From: Tetrapyrgos nigripes
Lineage: Eukaryota; Basidiomycota; Agaricomycetes; Agaricales; Campanellaceae
Direction of reading: 5' to 3'
DNA: 64,000 nt
Assembly (NCBI GenBank): GCA_013368315.1
Contig: JAACJM010000357.1
Span: forward strand, 1-64,000
How positions within the stretch are numbered: the first letter of the stretch is position 1; each line of letters starts with the position of its first letter. This document shows positions 43,174 through 55,204 of the stretch, one piece after another. The position numbers and the translations under genes are program-made. A model generated the notes under the pieces. The model was not told the origin of the DNA, did not search any database, and worked only from the letters and a program-made list of their open reading frames with translations.

Positions 43174-43589
43174 ATATCAGTCCGTTCAAGTGTTTGCGAC
43201 CTCAGTCTAGGGAAGAGAGGCTCGGCGAGATCGGCAAATCTTGACGTGGCAATGTGTCACACCTGTGACAATGTATCACTTCCTTGCGAATTGAACGAGG
43301 TCAGAAAACGTCCCTCCTCGGCTCTGTACGGCTCTTATCCACATCTCTCGGAAAGCCGTATAAGCTTACTATTCTGAAGGTATATATCGTAGACTCAAGG
43401 TGTGCAAGTTTTTTCGGGCAGCGGTAAAGATTTGAGGAAGTTTTAATTCATCGACATTTTATGTATCACTTCGGGGGTACGGATAGTATGTTGAGTGGGA
43501 AATACGCCGAAACGAGGTGCCGACCCTGTGCCGACCCTGTGCCGATCGGGTGCCGCTGAGGTGACGTGAGGTTGGGTCCTCGTGAAAAA

Positions 43590-43799
43590 CACTATGGGCG
43601 GCAATGCATATTTGGAAAGGATCTTTTGGGCAAACATAAATGACGAATTTATGCTCGGCGCCAGAGCTACTCCATATGGCTGTTCGGCCTCAAATCAGTC
43701 CCATATGGAGTAGACCCGGGCGAGCAAAAATGGCACTGAAAAATCCAAAATTTAAGTTTGCATAGAGATCTTTGGAAATATGCAACGCCGCCCAAGGTG
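43590..43799. mobile_element. 210-bp foldback MITE
   Basis: The whole unit folds back on itself: CACTATGGGCGGCAATGCAT at the left pairs with the inverse of ATGCAACGCCGCCCAAGGTG at the right, and the inner stem is CTACTCCATATGG/CCATATGGAGTAG around a loop of about 21 bp. No coding capacity, and no clear duplication at the ends. Confidence 0.65.
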
Positions 43800-45568
43800 A
43801 CAATTACTAAATTTGCTCTAAGGGACTAGTTCTTACGACTTGAAGTGGCTATGTCAAGTTCGTCCACGTCCTGATTGGCTGGCAATCGCCGTTATCATCA
43901 AGCCGATATGCCGCTTCCCTTTTTGGACCTCGTTGTTTACAGTTATGCATACTTTTCTTACAAATGATTTACAAAATGTATGAAACGCCAAGTTATAAAT
44001 TTGATAAACTAGACTAAGGTATGTAGTAAAAGGCAATACATGAGTGCTTCCTCCCCACTTGAAAGCTAATATCAGGATGAAAAACCTGGCCCCTATTCAG
44101 GCATAACCGCACTGTGCCTTAGAAGGTCTTTGCTGAGCATTCAGGTAAAAATCCACGCTGCATGGGGACCTTTGCCACGCGCAAGCGCTGGTCCACATCC
44201 TCGTGCTCTTTGGCCCTAACCCAGCTAAAATTATCGAATCTTCGTTTAGATCCGCTGTTGATCCTGTGGGATTGTCATCCGAAATCCGAAGCTCTATATG
44301 GCGCCCTCCCGTCGGGCGTCATCTTACAACAAATGCTTACCACTGTGCGGTCCCATTCGGAAAGAATATTGATCCACGGATGAATAGACCGCTTTCAATT
44401 ACGTATGTAGAGCACGGCATGACATTCAGAAGACTTTTGAACGATAAAGAGGCTTTTAGTTAGTATGCTCATACTCATTCTGCCGAGCCACCGATGCAAG
44501 CCAGACTCGAAGGACTTGAGCGGGCTTGCACGGCGAAGGAAGGTAGGTACTTCATTACTCAATGTCAGCCGCTAGGACAGAGGACAGTGGTCATTTATGT
44601 AGTAGTCGTACCTAATGCGTCAATGATTGATCTTCAAGCGTCTTCGAGTGCTGCGCATTACGTCCAACTTCCGTAGCTCATTCTCCGAGCCGGGCACTTA
44701 GTGCCGTCCTGAATAACCCATTCCAGACATAAGTATCAGAAGTCAAATGGCCTGTCTCTTTTCTCTCGACCCATCTCCCCCTCCCACTCGCAACTGGCGT
44801 TCTTCATGCAGCAATTCCGGTTCATACTCTTCATGTTATTCTCTACATTGTCGCTGATATTTGCTGTCACATCTATTCTTCGCATTTGTAAGAGCCTTAC
44901 CCTGCTTGATTGGCCAGTGGCCGTCTAGTGCTTATTGTTAGTATTGCATTAACGATGCCTCCAGGTAGAGATGAACTCAGCTTCAGAAATTGCCTCACTT
45001 CATGGCCACGTGAGGGGTCGAAATTTCCGAGTCTATTCTCGATTGTGCCAACTGTAAATGCGACGAGAGTAGTTAAGGCGACTGCCACAAAGACGAGTAG
45101 GGACTAGTAGCAGTAAGCCCCCTCGTTAGTCAGAAAACTCGATAATTTTCACATTTGTTTCTAGGCGATGCCCACATCGAGTGGAGCGTTCACCCTTCCA
45201 GTTTTGTGGCACCACATGAGGCAACCCCTACCGTCTATTCTTCCTCCCCTAGAAAAGGAAGATCTGAAACGCTACAAAACTGCCATAATGATTTGACGGA
45301 AAGAGGAGAATTGAAAGCGAGGCAGACGTGTAGGGCCGAAGGAGCGAGTAGAGAAGAAGACGACGACAGGTGCCCATGAGCTATGATATGACTATACGAA
45401 GGGACCAGGGTTCTCAAAAGGACATTCGCGGGACAATATCTTTCGTAGAGTATACATATACTCGAACAAGTACGAATTGTACATATTATTTTCAATATGA
45501 TTAAATCTCCAGCTCGAATAATCAAGGAATTTTCTTTGAATTTCTGGTTATATTCGTGGTGTCGACAT
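43800..45568. other. non-coding, nothing supported
   Basis: Frames at 44203-44463, 44494-44676, 44910-45107 and 45155-45379 are short, not recognisable and not joined by convincing splice sites. Codon-like stretches near 44200-44460 hint at an old gene remnant, but no family can be named. Confidence 0.35.
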
Positions 45569-45990
45569 AGCGTACTACTTTAGCGTACATGGGAGCGTTT
45601 CATAGCGTCCATTCTAAAATCATCTTTTGTCAAACTTTGTGGTACAAGCCCCATCATTCAACGCAAACCTCTCAAGTTGCAGGGTGCGGTAGAGCATGAG
45701 GATGTGCTTTATACACAGGATCAGGGTGCAGTGGCAGTCTGTACTCACCAGATTACAAGTGAAGGTGAGTCTTATCTTTGTTTTATTGTTACTCTAATAA
45801 CCCTAGAACCTTTCAGGATGTCGTGTGGTGTATCATCATGACTATTACATTGTCAATGACCAGACCATGGAGTCTGCATATGAGTCTCGTATTCTTCCTG
45901 AATCCTTACGTATGTCCTGTTTTATCACTCGGCCTGAGTATTTTCGCTAATCACATCTGATGGCTGTAGGGGTTCAGATATACAAGAAGT
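45569..45990 (+). pseudogene. CxC5-like fragment associated with KDZ transposons
   Basis: After a TTTAG acceptor-like site the frame reads RTWERFIASILKSSFVKLCG, then GAVEHEDVLYTQDQGAVAVC. Across a 47-bp intron (GTGAGT..TTTCAG) it continues CRVVYHHDYYIVNDQTMESA and ends shortly after. The order resembles the CxC5 zinc-binding region that accompanies KDZ transposases in basidiomycetes, but only about 90 residues survive and the typical second Cys pair is missing. Sequence 45905-45985 recurs on the other strand at about 57003-57090. Confidence 0.4.
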
Positions 45991-46129
45991 TCTAAAATAA
46001 ATAATATGTACTTTATAATTCTGGCAAATGGCCTCGTACTCGTCATGCTTCAGTGATGGCCCACAACATCTTCACTCAACTGTCAGTGAATCTTGGAATC
46101 TGTGTGCAAAGATTCAACATGCAGTGACT

Positions 46130-47015
46130 AGGTTGTTTCTGCCATGACAAATATTAGGGCTCCCTCATAAATAGGAATGGAATTACGGCTATTTGTGAAA
46201 TTCATGACACTTGCCAGATCGATCAAGTCATCAGAAAATAAAATGAAAAAAGACTTTGTCGTTCTTGTGGTCTTGGACTACTCTGGATTGGGTCTTGCTC
46301 CAATCCTTTGCCATGTATGGACCACTACTTTCTTTTTGTGGGAGGAGCACAGCCAAACAATGTCATGAAGTCCAATGAAAAATGATGAAGTTTTTTTTTT
46401 CTTTCTTTTTCTGAATACTTCTGCAGAGCAGCAAGTGTCATGAATTATGCAAATAGCTGTAATGAAATGTGAAAGCAAAGTTAGTGAAAAATGTATTGCG
46501 TCATTGTCAAATAACCACCCAAGTCACACAATATGGAGACAGATACAAAGTAATAGATTGAGAGATAGAGATAGAGAAAAAGAGACGAGTAAGTTGACTA
46601 TGCTCTACACTGCATAGTAGTAGTATGGAGCAGAGACAAAGTGAATGAACAAAAGGACTAACTAGGATGTCTAGTGGTTTATATAGAAGAGCAATGAATA
46701 AGTGATAGGAAAAAGATAGGAGAAATAGGAGAAAGATAGGAGAAAGTGGAGAAATGTAGGAGAAAGATAGGATCAATGGAATGGAAGATTGATTGATTGA
46801 TAGTTATATAAGGTTTAAAGTCAGTAATACAAGGAAATGCAATAGATGAATGATCAGAAAATGGGTTCAATAATGAAGTAGAAGAGGAAGGAGGACAAAG
46901 AACTGTAGCAGTTCATGACAGTCATTCTCTAGATATATTGCTAGTGGGTTTCAAGAAATTTGGATGGTTTGCTACTAACTCAAAAGGCTAATATTTGTCA
47001 TGGCAGAAACAACCT
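46130..47015. mobile_element. small element with 28-bp inverted repeats, hosting a solo LTR
   Basis: Perfect 28-bp inverted repeats at 46130-46157 and 46988-47015 (AGGTTGTTTCTGCCATGACA..) enclose about 830 bp, of which 416 bp is the solo LTR at 46505-46920. The original unit was therefore about 470 bp. No coding sequence. Confidence 0.6.
46505..46920 (-). mobile_element. solo LTR, family B
   Basis: 416 bp with TGTCAAATAACC..GTTCATGACA ends and a perfect 5-bp duplication GTCAT at 46500-46504 and 46921-46925. It is an inverted copy of 1558-1998. No adjacent internal region remains, so it is a product of LTR-LTR recombination. Confidence 0.85.
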
Positions 47016-47269
47016 ACTGATTAGAAGGGATCTTACATGACAGATTCTGAGAATGTAACCGTCTTGGTGGGATTTTGATACCTGCCTGTACGTGGGCTGG
47101 CATGGTATGTATGATCCAGGAACTATTGTAGTGATGAAAGTGAATGGCTCACATTTGGACCCAGCCTCAATGCATTTTTGAAGGCATGGATTTCACAGGA
47201 AGTGCTAGTAAGTAGACAGAGAATTGAGAATTGAGAGTACTGTAACATTTTTACCACCAGTTCCATAAC

Positions 47270-47849
47270 TAGTGAATGAAAAGTCCAGTTCAGTCCGGTC
47301 CAGAAATTCTCTGAACTTCAGACTGGACTTCACATTTGCTGAAGTTTGGTCCAGTTCAAGTCCAAGTAAGGTTCAGATGCATCTGAACTTTTTCTCTCTC
47401 TCTCTGAGATAGCCAAATGAATTTCTCTTATGAAAGTAGCAACGAGTTAAGTAGTTACCTGTATGCCAGTAAATACTTCAAATCCTGTTGATGACAAAAG
47501 ACTGGCCAAAGCATAGAAAAAGGAAGTATGCAGAAACTGCTCTGCATTCCAGCTCAGAGAAGGATTTTTCTGCACCCATTACATGCCCAAGTGCTCTACT
47601 AGAATGGAATGTAGCTACACAGACATGAATACAGAATGTGTATGAAATGCGAGTGGTGTCAACCACCAAAAAAACCAAACCCTAATGAGCAAATTCCAGT
47701 CAGAAATGCATTATAAGTTCAGCGCATCCAGACGTGTTCAGACGTGTTCAGACATGTCCAGTAAATTTCAGAATTTGCCGGACCATGGACTGAACCTGTG
47801 GTCCGGTCCACAAAATTCTTGAACTTTGAACTGGACTTTCCTTTCACTG
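47270..47849. mobile_element. hAT-like MITE, 580 bp
   Basis: The ends are TAGTGAATGAAAAGTCCAGTT and, inverted, CAGTGAAAGGAAAGTCCAG. GTCCGGTCC and TTCAGA motifs repeat inside both ends. Flanks TCCATAAC (47262-47269) and TCTGTAAT (47850-47857) match at 5 of 8 positions with transitions only, compatible with an eroded 8-bp duplication. A (CT)n tract lies near 47395. No coding capacity. Confidence 0.6.
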
Positions 47850-48149
47850 TCTGTAATGCATAACGGGACCCTTGAGAGCGTCTGTGAACTTGTAAGGGAC
47901 CAGGCTAAGAGTCTTGAGAACCGTAGATGGACTCATATAGCAAGGCACCTTAGGCCATGAATGAAGGCATAAAGAGAGTTGATAAGGCTACTGAACTACT
48001 ATGAGTGTACAAGTATTTATACAAGTACTAAAAGAAGTAGTGTATACAAGAATAGAACAGGAGACATTAAAGGAGCAAGGAGTAAGGGTGAGTATAGCCA
48101 GGAGTCATGTCTTGAGTGTGCTCATTTTGGCCTTGACAGTTCCTCCAGC

Positions 48150-48621
48150 TAGGTGACCTAGGAAAGAGGCGGCAAATTCACAGAGGATTGATTTGGGAGC
48201 TCAGAGAACTTCATCGGGGTGTAGTCCCTTTGTTAGCCCAGATGGCAGACTCGGTGATAGCTTGTTGCTGTTGATGACAAGTTTCAGGTTTGACAGCTCC
48301 AGCAATGGCAGCAGCTGCAGTGTTAGAAAGGTTTGGATTGTGAAGAGTGTTGAAATGGGGTTCATCAGCGAAATGAGGGGGCAGTGAGTTTGACTGTTTG
48401 GCAGGGCAAACCAAGGTCTTGGAGGTGCAATTGAGCTGCTACAAGGCATGGCTGTAGATAGTAGCAATGTGTGAAAGGAGTGGAGAGAGTTGAAATAGAA
48501 ATGAACAAATAATGGTTTGGGGTCTTATATCTTCCTTTTGGTTGTTTACATAAATCTTTTCAAGAATGTACTTGCAAAGTCTTGATAAGGTACATATAAA
48601 AGGATCTTAATTGTCTTGGGA
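48150..48621 (-). pseudogene. C-terminal tail of the DIRS-like polyprotein
   Basis: Frames such as 48211-48414 (VCPAKQSNSLPPHFADEPHF..) follow the RNase H and lack motifs I can name. In DIRS elements a tyrosine recombinase would follow; none is recognisable before about 47.85 kb, so that part is missing or too decayed. Confidence 0.35.
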
Positions 48622-49154
48622 TTAATCTACAACAATTGGAGTAATACAAGGATCATGAAAATCTACAGATTGGAAAAGGTAAGGGGAAAGTTCTTTCGGT
48701 AGTTTAGGCAGACAAGGATGGAGTGTGTCTCTAGTAGGGAAAACTCTAGTCTCGAAATCCAGACTGACGATATCTACGTACCACATAACTCCTTGGGATG
48801 GATCATCAGCAGGATTGTCAGCAGAAGGCACCCAATCAACTGAGAGCCAGATTGAGCACTCCTGTATTGTGGAGACAATGCATCGTAATGAGGTGTTCTG
48901 TGTGGGTCCCCAGGAGTATCCTGCTTTCAAGGCACCTACTATGCCTTGGTTATCTGAAAGGATGTGAATGTGTGTATTTTCAACATGTGATGTGGCAAGG
49001 GTGAGAATAGCTAACTCGATGGCCACCATTTCAGCCCAACCAATATGGCAGCCATCACCACCAGTTTGGTTTGAGTTGCCACGCTAACCATCTGTTATTG
49101 AGGATGAGTCCAATGCCCAGGATATGGAGGTGTCAACATATAGGATGACAGATT
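48622..49154 (-). pseudogene. RNase H-like domain of a DIRS-like element
   Basis: The translation contains IELAILTLA, HILSDNQGIVGALKAGYS and VDWVPSADNPADDPSQGV. DNQG and the ..NPAD.PS.G end are hallmarks of the RNase H of DIRS-like and related basidiomycete elements. The domain is cut on its N-terminal side by the hAT element at 49155-50294; RT continues beyond it. Confidence 0.7.
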
Positions 49155-50294
49155 TAGGGCTCAGCACGGGTACACCCGCGGATTACCCGGACCCGGACCC
49201 GCGGGTTTATCTCACATCAAAACTCAAATCCGTATCCGGCGGGTAAAGCACTCCGGATAACCCGTATCCGGAGTATCCGACCCGCGGGTTATATGGGTAT
49301 CTGCGGGTATGCGGGTACTTGACTATAAAAATGTAGTTTTTAGTTCTAAACCCTACGTATTAAAATGTTTTATGCCTAAATAAAGGTTTATTTTTAAATG
49401 AATATCTTCTTTCACTTGATGAGAACAATCTTTGTTTATAGAGCCAGACAATCCAGCAACAATACATACTTTTAACTGACTGAAAAAGATCAGAAAAGTG
49501 GCTTTTTATGAAAGAACCACAGATCTTGGGTGAAATTATGTATAAATATATAATTGTTTGTACTCATATATCTTCCCTCATATCAGTGGAACATTTTATG
49601 TTCATAGAGCTTAGTAATCTGAGTACAATACATACTTCAACTGACTGAAAAAGATCAGAAAAGTGGCTTTTTATGAAAGAACCATAGATCTTGGGTGAAA
49701 TTTTGCAATATATATAATTTTTTGTACATATATATCTTTTCGCATTGCAGTGGAACATTTCTTGTCTATAGAGTCAAACAATCCAGTGACAATACATAAT
49801 TTTAATAGAGCCAAAACACCAACAAAGCAATTTTTATTAAAAAAAAACATAGATCTTCATTGAGTTTATGCATAAGTATATGATTATTTTTACATAGATA
49901 TACTCTCTCACTCAGGTGGAACATTTTATGTTCATATAGCCAAGCAATCTGACTGCATTACACATTTTTAATTGAGAAAGTGAGTTCCAGCCACAATATA
50001 CATATAGACATTTAGACCTGTTTTAGCTGCGAAAATGTGGATCCTCATGAAAAACCCATTTTTATGAGGGAATACAATGCTAATGTAGCTATGTTTCTAT
50101 TTTTCTACATACATATTTAAATACAGACGGTACTATTTTTATTTTACGGCTACCTGCGGATACTGGGACATTTTGAAAGTCAAACCCGTATCCGGTGGTA
50201 TCCGTATCCGGCGGGTGTGGCTGTGCCGGGTATCTGGGACCCGCGGGTCCGGATACAGGTACCTGGCAATTACCTGTACCCGTGCTGAGCCCTA
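49155..50294. mobile_element. non-autonomous hAT transposon, 1140 bp, complete
   Basis: Perfect 20-bp TIRs (TAGGGCTCAGCACGGGTACA) with an exact 8-bp target duplication GACAGATT (49147-49154, 50295-50302), the hAT standard. GC-rich CCCGCGGGT/CCGGATA motifs lie inside both ends. The AT-rich centre holds four diverged tandem units of about 165 bp beginning near 49431, 49593, 49758 and 49924 (each with ATAGAGC-like, CAATACATA, AGAAAAGTGGCTTTTTAT and ATAGATCTT). No transposase ORF. It inserted into the DIRS-like RT/RNase H region. Confidence 0.92.
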
Positions 50295-50302
50295 GACAGA
50301 TT

Positions 50303-50705
50303 GGTCTACTGGAGGGGTTTGATGATGTGCAGTCTGAGAAATTTGAGTTTGAGTTGCTCTAGCCACCATTTGAGATCCGCTTCCATGATTTCTGTATGGC
50401 AGTGACATACGAAGGAATGAGTATCATCTTTGAAGCTCGATATGAATCTGTGTAGGGAAGCGAGGTAAGACTGGCCTTGAGGAGCTACTAGCATGATGTG
50501 TTGTAGGGTGCTGATGACCAACTCCACTTCTTCTTTAGTGTGGGAGGAATTGGAAAGGAAGGAAGAGATTTTTGAGGAATACTTGATTTTCTTGGGTTTG
50601 GGTAACTCAACCATTTTCTTTTCGATATCCCAATGGAATTCTATGTACAGGAAGAAGAATGTGAGCAATAGACCAAATTAAATCTTCATCGTAGGAGTAC
50701 TTGTA
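50303..50705 (-). pseudogene. RT C-terminal part of the DIRS-like element
   Basis: Minus-strand reading: FLYIEFHWDIEKKMVELPKP, then KISSFLSNSSHTKEEVELVI, STLQHIMLVAPQGQSYLASL and HRFISSFKDD..LKWWLEQL. This is the conserved RT-to-RNase H connector of DIRS-like basidiomycete elements. Upstream YKYSYDEDLIW continues up to the LTR at 50706. A frame change near 50650 disables it. Confidence 0.7.
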
Positions 50706-51535
50706 TGTTGTGCATTGAAAGAAGGAACAGGTGACCCTGAAGACAAGGGACAGCCTTAAGGGGTAACACAGCCTGGTACGAAACTGAAAGTGACTCGATG
50801 TGGTCAGGACAACCGCAATCAAAGCATCAAGATGCCTTCGGGACCCGAAAATGAATGGACAATACTATAAAAGGCTATAAGGAGCGGATTTAAAGAAGCA
50901 CTTATGGTCTCACGAGCCTGTATGTAGATTAGAACAAGTATACACATGTGATGGGATAATGATGAGAAGGTACTTATCAACATGAAGGATATTCGGAGAT
51001 GAGGAGGGAGTCAGAGTGAGTCATAATGAGTCAGGAAGAGTCATAAGGCTGTGTTGAGGCAGTATCAGAGTGGTCTAGATGCCCTATTATATATTTCTTC
51101 ATGTATAAAAGCTGGCTGGAGACTCGAATGTCCCCAGTCTGCTATTTTGTGTAACCCTATGTACAATTGAATACAACTATATTGAATCTATCTACTTATC
51201 TCTCGTACCTGCCGTTGACTCTATTAACTGCAATCACCCGATGTAAGTATCACTTAAACTGCCTGCCGTTGAACCCTTCAACTGCAATTGGACCTTTCGA
51301 CATCTGCTGTCAACTGTATTGACTGCAACTAAGTTGTTTATCCCATCCATTAATCAACTCTGACAATCCCCTTTATCAGCCACATGCACTTATTCACTAA
51401 CACATCACTCCTATTCACGTACATACCCATTGAGCTGCATAACGGTCTCTAGTTACTTGGACATAAGTACATATATCATTTGTATTAGCTACTTAATAAT
51501 ACAAATCCTTGTACGTGTCCTAACATTGTAAAGGC
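50706..51535 (+). mobile_element. solo LTR, family C
   Basis: 830 bp, TGTTGTGCATTG..GTGTCCTAACA, with a perfect 5-bp duplication TTGTA at 50701-50705 and 51536-51540. It carries a TATA box (ATGTATAAAAGCTGG, near 51110) and CTGCC(G/A)TTGAnnC(T/C)nTnAACTGCAA repeats at 51210-51330. Inserted in the RT of the DIRS-like element. Related to 4442-5083. Confidence 0.88.
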
Positions 51536-52250
51536 TGTTGTCAAGAGAGAGCTGAGGGTAATGGAAGAATATGAAGTCATCAACCAATTTTATAAGGGCT
51601 TCTACACCTGTCAGGATTAATATAGGAACAAATTAATATTGAGACAGGTTCATATGAAGCAAGGAGCCTGTAGGGTGAAGGATGACATACCTGAATTCAG
51701 TAGAATGTGAACCATGGCTTCTGTGACATGAAGACACTGGTCCAGGTAAACGAGACCATCAAACATGAGGGCAACAAATCTTCTAGCAGATGGATGTATG
51801 GGGATATTGTGGAACACCACATCAACATCGAAGACCAAAGCCTGAGTGCCTGGTGGAGTGTTGGCGATAAGTAACCAGCATTCTGAAAAGGTGCCCCAGG
51901 CACATTGGAACTGGTCTGTGTCAATTAGGGAATTGACAGAATAGATTTCGGGATTGATGACAATGGGCAGAGGGGCAGGTAGGTCATCTATGAGTGTATC
52001 ACTGAAATGATGGAGAGGATCAAACAGACGCAGTAGGTGTGGTGGAGTGTGTGGATATGAATGATTGATGATTATGCGAAACTTGCTAGGTTTTTGTTCA
52101 AGAATGGCAAGTGGGGAAGTGTGGAAAGGGCCAATGATGGATTGTGGTATGTGGGATCAAAAGCCTATAGATATGCACCCTTTGGTTATCTCTTCATGGA
52201 ACTTTTTGAGGATGATGTGAGAATACATAGATGCAGAATGGTGGTTGTTA
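51536..52250 (-). pseudogene. RT N-terminal part of the DIRS-like element
   Basis: The frame at about 51650-51924 reads ALVFDVDVVFHNIPIHPSAR, then RFVALMFDGLVYLDQCL. The FDVD..F..IP.HP.. pattern is RT motif A of this family. The frame shifts at the Asp-rich motif (two ORFs are needed) and the LTR at 50706-51535 separates it from the rest. Confidence 0.65.
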
Positions 52251-54877
52251 GGTAGGTATGTATGTGTGCGATAGGATGTAGTTTTCAATGTCAATGAGGA
52301 AACTTTCATGAAGGCCTTCCAGTACCTTTCTAAACTTCTCATAACCTCCAGTGGTGATGAGGAGTCTAGTCCATGCTTCAGGATGAAACCTGGTGACGAT
52401 GGAAAAGAGATTATGATTTGGATTTGGAAGGATAATTTTAGGAGTTGTGCTGGTCTGATCCACATCGACCACAGAGGTGTTGGTACTGACAGCTGGAAGA
52501 GGATGAGGACACACAACTGTGGCCATTGTACACAATGCAGTACACCCTGTTCTGGGAATCTTTAAAGGCACCATTTCCTGACTTTTCGATGTAGTCAGTT
52601 GGTTTGGCTTTGTGTTCCTTGTAGTAGTGAGGGAGTCCACACAGCCAACAGAGAAGCTTCAGAGTGATGGGGCCTGAAGTGCTACCACCATGAAAGGACA
52701 ATGATGAGGACCAGGATGAACGAGTGGAATGTGAATTGGTGTTACAACAATTGTCATGAACCCAAACAGACAGGAAGGAATTTATTCTGGTGCAGAGAAC
52801 TGATGCATAGTGGGAACACTGGGAGACAATGCATTGGTCTAGCTGGTTCCAGACGGGTTGACAGATCTCAGCAACAGAAATTTTGAAGGGTTCAGGTGCT
52901 GACTCCCACTCCATGAGGGTCTCCTGGAGGTAAAGCACTGCGGTGGGGAAATTGTCGTACAAAGTGTCCATCTTGGCAATGGTCATGATCAGACTGTACC
53001 ACTCATTGGCAACCCATATGGTTGTGCCTGAGCCAATGTCTTTGCCTTTGTGATATCGGTAGTACCAAAGGATTGCCATACAGAGATTCTGAGCTATGTC
53101 AGCCAGGTCAGACTCCTGAAGCAGACAAATGTCCAGGGTGGTAATGTGACCTCATTGGCACAGAGAACAGCAATGAAATCACACATGAGATGGGCACTGA
53201 AGTGAGCTAGGGATGTGTGGTGATGCCAATAGTCCCAGAAATTGTTGGCAACAACCATGGACAAGGAAAAAGTGGAATTGGGAAGTGGATGCCTGTCAGA
53301 GTCTGAGGCCAAGGAAGAGGATGAAGAGGATGACAAGACCAAGGAAGAGGACAAAGAACTGTCTGAGTCATAGTCGTGGTGACAACAAGACATCATCTTT
53401 CATTTGTCCTTCTTTGATGAGTGTTTTTTTTCCTTTCTTTACTTCCACTTGGACCTCCTAGACTTGTGTCTCTTGTGAGAGCTGGAATCATCATCAGAGT
53501 CATCTGAGTCATTGTGACAGTCCATAGACTTTCGCTTCATGTGTAGAGCATTGTGAGGCAGCCTTGATGATCAGTATGGGCGATGAGGATGATCATGATG
53601 AGGATGCGGAGAGGGTGGGACAGTATGCTGGGCATGACCTTTTCCTTTGGCTGTTGCAGGGATGCAATCCAACATGTCCAGCTCAGGGTCAGGACGCCTC
53701 AGTTGGCTGGGGCCAGGGGTAGGATGATGGAAACTATTATTACCACATGGATAATGGTCATGTCCATAATGGAAAGACGGGGCAGGTCCAGCTGTGGAAG
53801 TTGAGTGTCTCCCAGGTCTGGGACCACCCAAGAAAGGATCCACATCTAATGTAGAGGTGCATCTGGGGCCAGACATCAAGTGAAAACAAGGGGCGTTTCC
53901 CAGAATGGGGTTTGAGGTCTGGGGACCTTGGAAACTGCAACCTGAGTGCCCAAGACCAGGACGAGTTGTTCTGTGAGCGTTACTCAATGTTGGATTAGCT
54001 ACAAGTAAGGAGAGGAAGTTAGCATTGGACAAAAGCAAGAGGACAGGAAATACAAACAGTCCTGGGGACCTCATGGAGGGTGGTCTGAGCGATCAAAGCC
54101 AGGAACACTACCCAGACCTGGGTTAGCTAAGATTATGAGATGAGGTCAGGATTAGGAGATGATGAGGATCTGGGGTCTGTGAAGATGGTGATCCAAGGAG
54201 CCAAAGCCAGAACTGGCTTGTCCAGGGAAATGATCCTCTCCAGGGTTCTGACAGTGAACAGAGTCAGCCTTAGGGTGCTGAGGAGCACCATCAGGGTCAT
54301 CTGAGTCACTGAGATTGGAGACATCAAGGCCCATAGGGCATCTGCAAGGATGGGCAGGAGGAGGACCATTCACCAAAGGCAGGCTGGCGTCAGGACACCG
54401 GTCACCATCATGACCTGTAGTAGGCCTAATAGGAGTAGGAGGGAGCTGTGGGGACCCTGGGTCAATGAACTGATCATTGTCGAACACAGTGGACCCATCA
54501 CTGTCCCCATCCCCATCATGGGAAGAGGAATTGCCAAGGGTGTCAGGATCAGGAACAGTGGAAACTGACAAAGGCATGACACTGCCAGGACCAGCATCAT
54601 CCAAAGGTGTGGCCCCGACTGGGTCAGGGTTTGCCAAAGTCTGAACACTGGTAGGATCAGGATTTGCCAAAGGCGTAATCCCAGAAGGACCATCATGTGC
54701 CAGAGATGGAATGCTGGTGGGACCAACAGGGTGCTGAAAGTGACCATTCATACCATGAGCCACATGGCAAGGAGGAAGTTGTTGCTGGAAAGGGGGTTGC
54801 AATTCAGACATGACAGGCAAGTGAAGGGAAGCTCTGTGGATGAGAAAAGGACACGAAGACAAGGGATGAGGATACAT
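52251..54877 (-). pseudogene. gag-like region of the DIRS-like element
   Basis: ORFs at 54152-54877, 53571-54074 and 52438-53079, from N- to C-terminal side. The first two are Pro/Asp-rich with near-repeats of LANPDPVGATPL. The third has NEWYSLIMTIAKM.. and two Cys pairs in LLCWLCGLPHYYKEH and CQYQHLCGRCGSDQHNS, the zinc-binding layout at the end of gag in this element family. Frames are separated by stops, so it is non-functional. Confidence 0.55.
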
Positions 54878-55029
54878 GAGAATGAGAGGAAAATCAGAAG
54901 TTTGAAAGATGTCTTGAATGTTAGGAAAGAATATCCTGAAAGGAGATGGTGTATGTGAGAAGTCAAGAAGGAGTGGGTCACATTATTGCAATGTCAGAAC
55001 TTGGATCTTGAAAATCTATTCTCTTTCCT

Positions 55030-55200
55030 ATGTCATAGAATGTCACTACCCATGACAGAATTCAGGACTATGGGACATAATACAGGACCTCCATGGGACA
55101 TCATACGGGACATAAGTACAGGACATACCTAAGTACAAGACATGTATGGGACTTGTATGTGGGACTTATGTACAAGACTTGTGTACAGGTCCTATGGGAC
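55030..55200 (+). repeat. degenerate GGACnTnnTACA tandem repeat
   Basis: About ten loosely spaced copies of a GGGACATnAnACAGGAC / GACTTGTGTACAGG type unit. No coding role; it borders the CxC6-like relic. Confidence 0.5.
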
Positions 55201-55204
55201 TGGA

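Noticed and set aside
43800..45380. Several 60-86 codon ORFs as possible small genes
   Set aside because: No recognisable motif, no consistent splice model and no conserved start; lengths are within chance expectation.
46177..46368. 63-codon ORF in front of the solo LTR
   Set aside because: It falls inside a small TIR element and has no similarity; chance frame.
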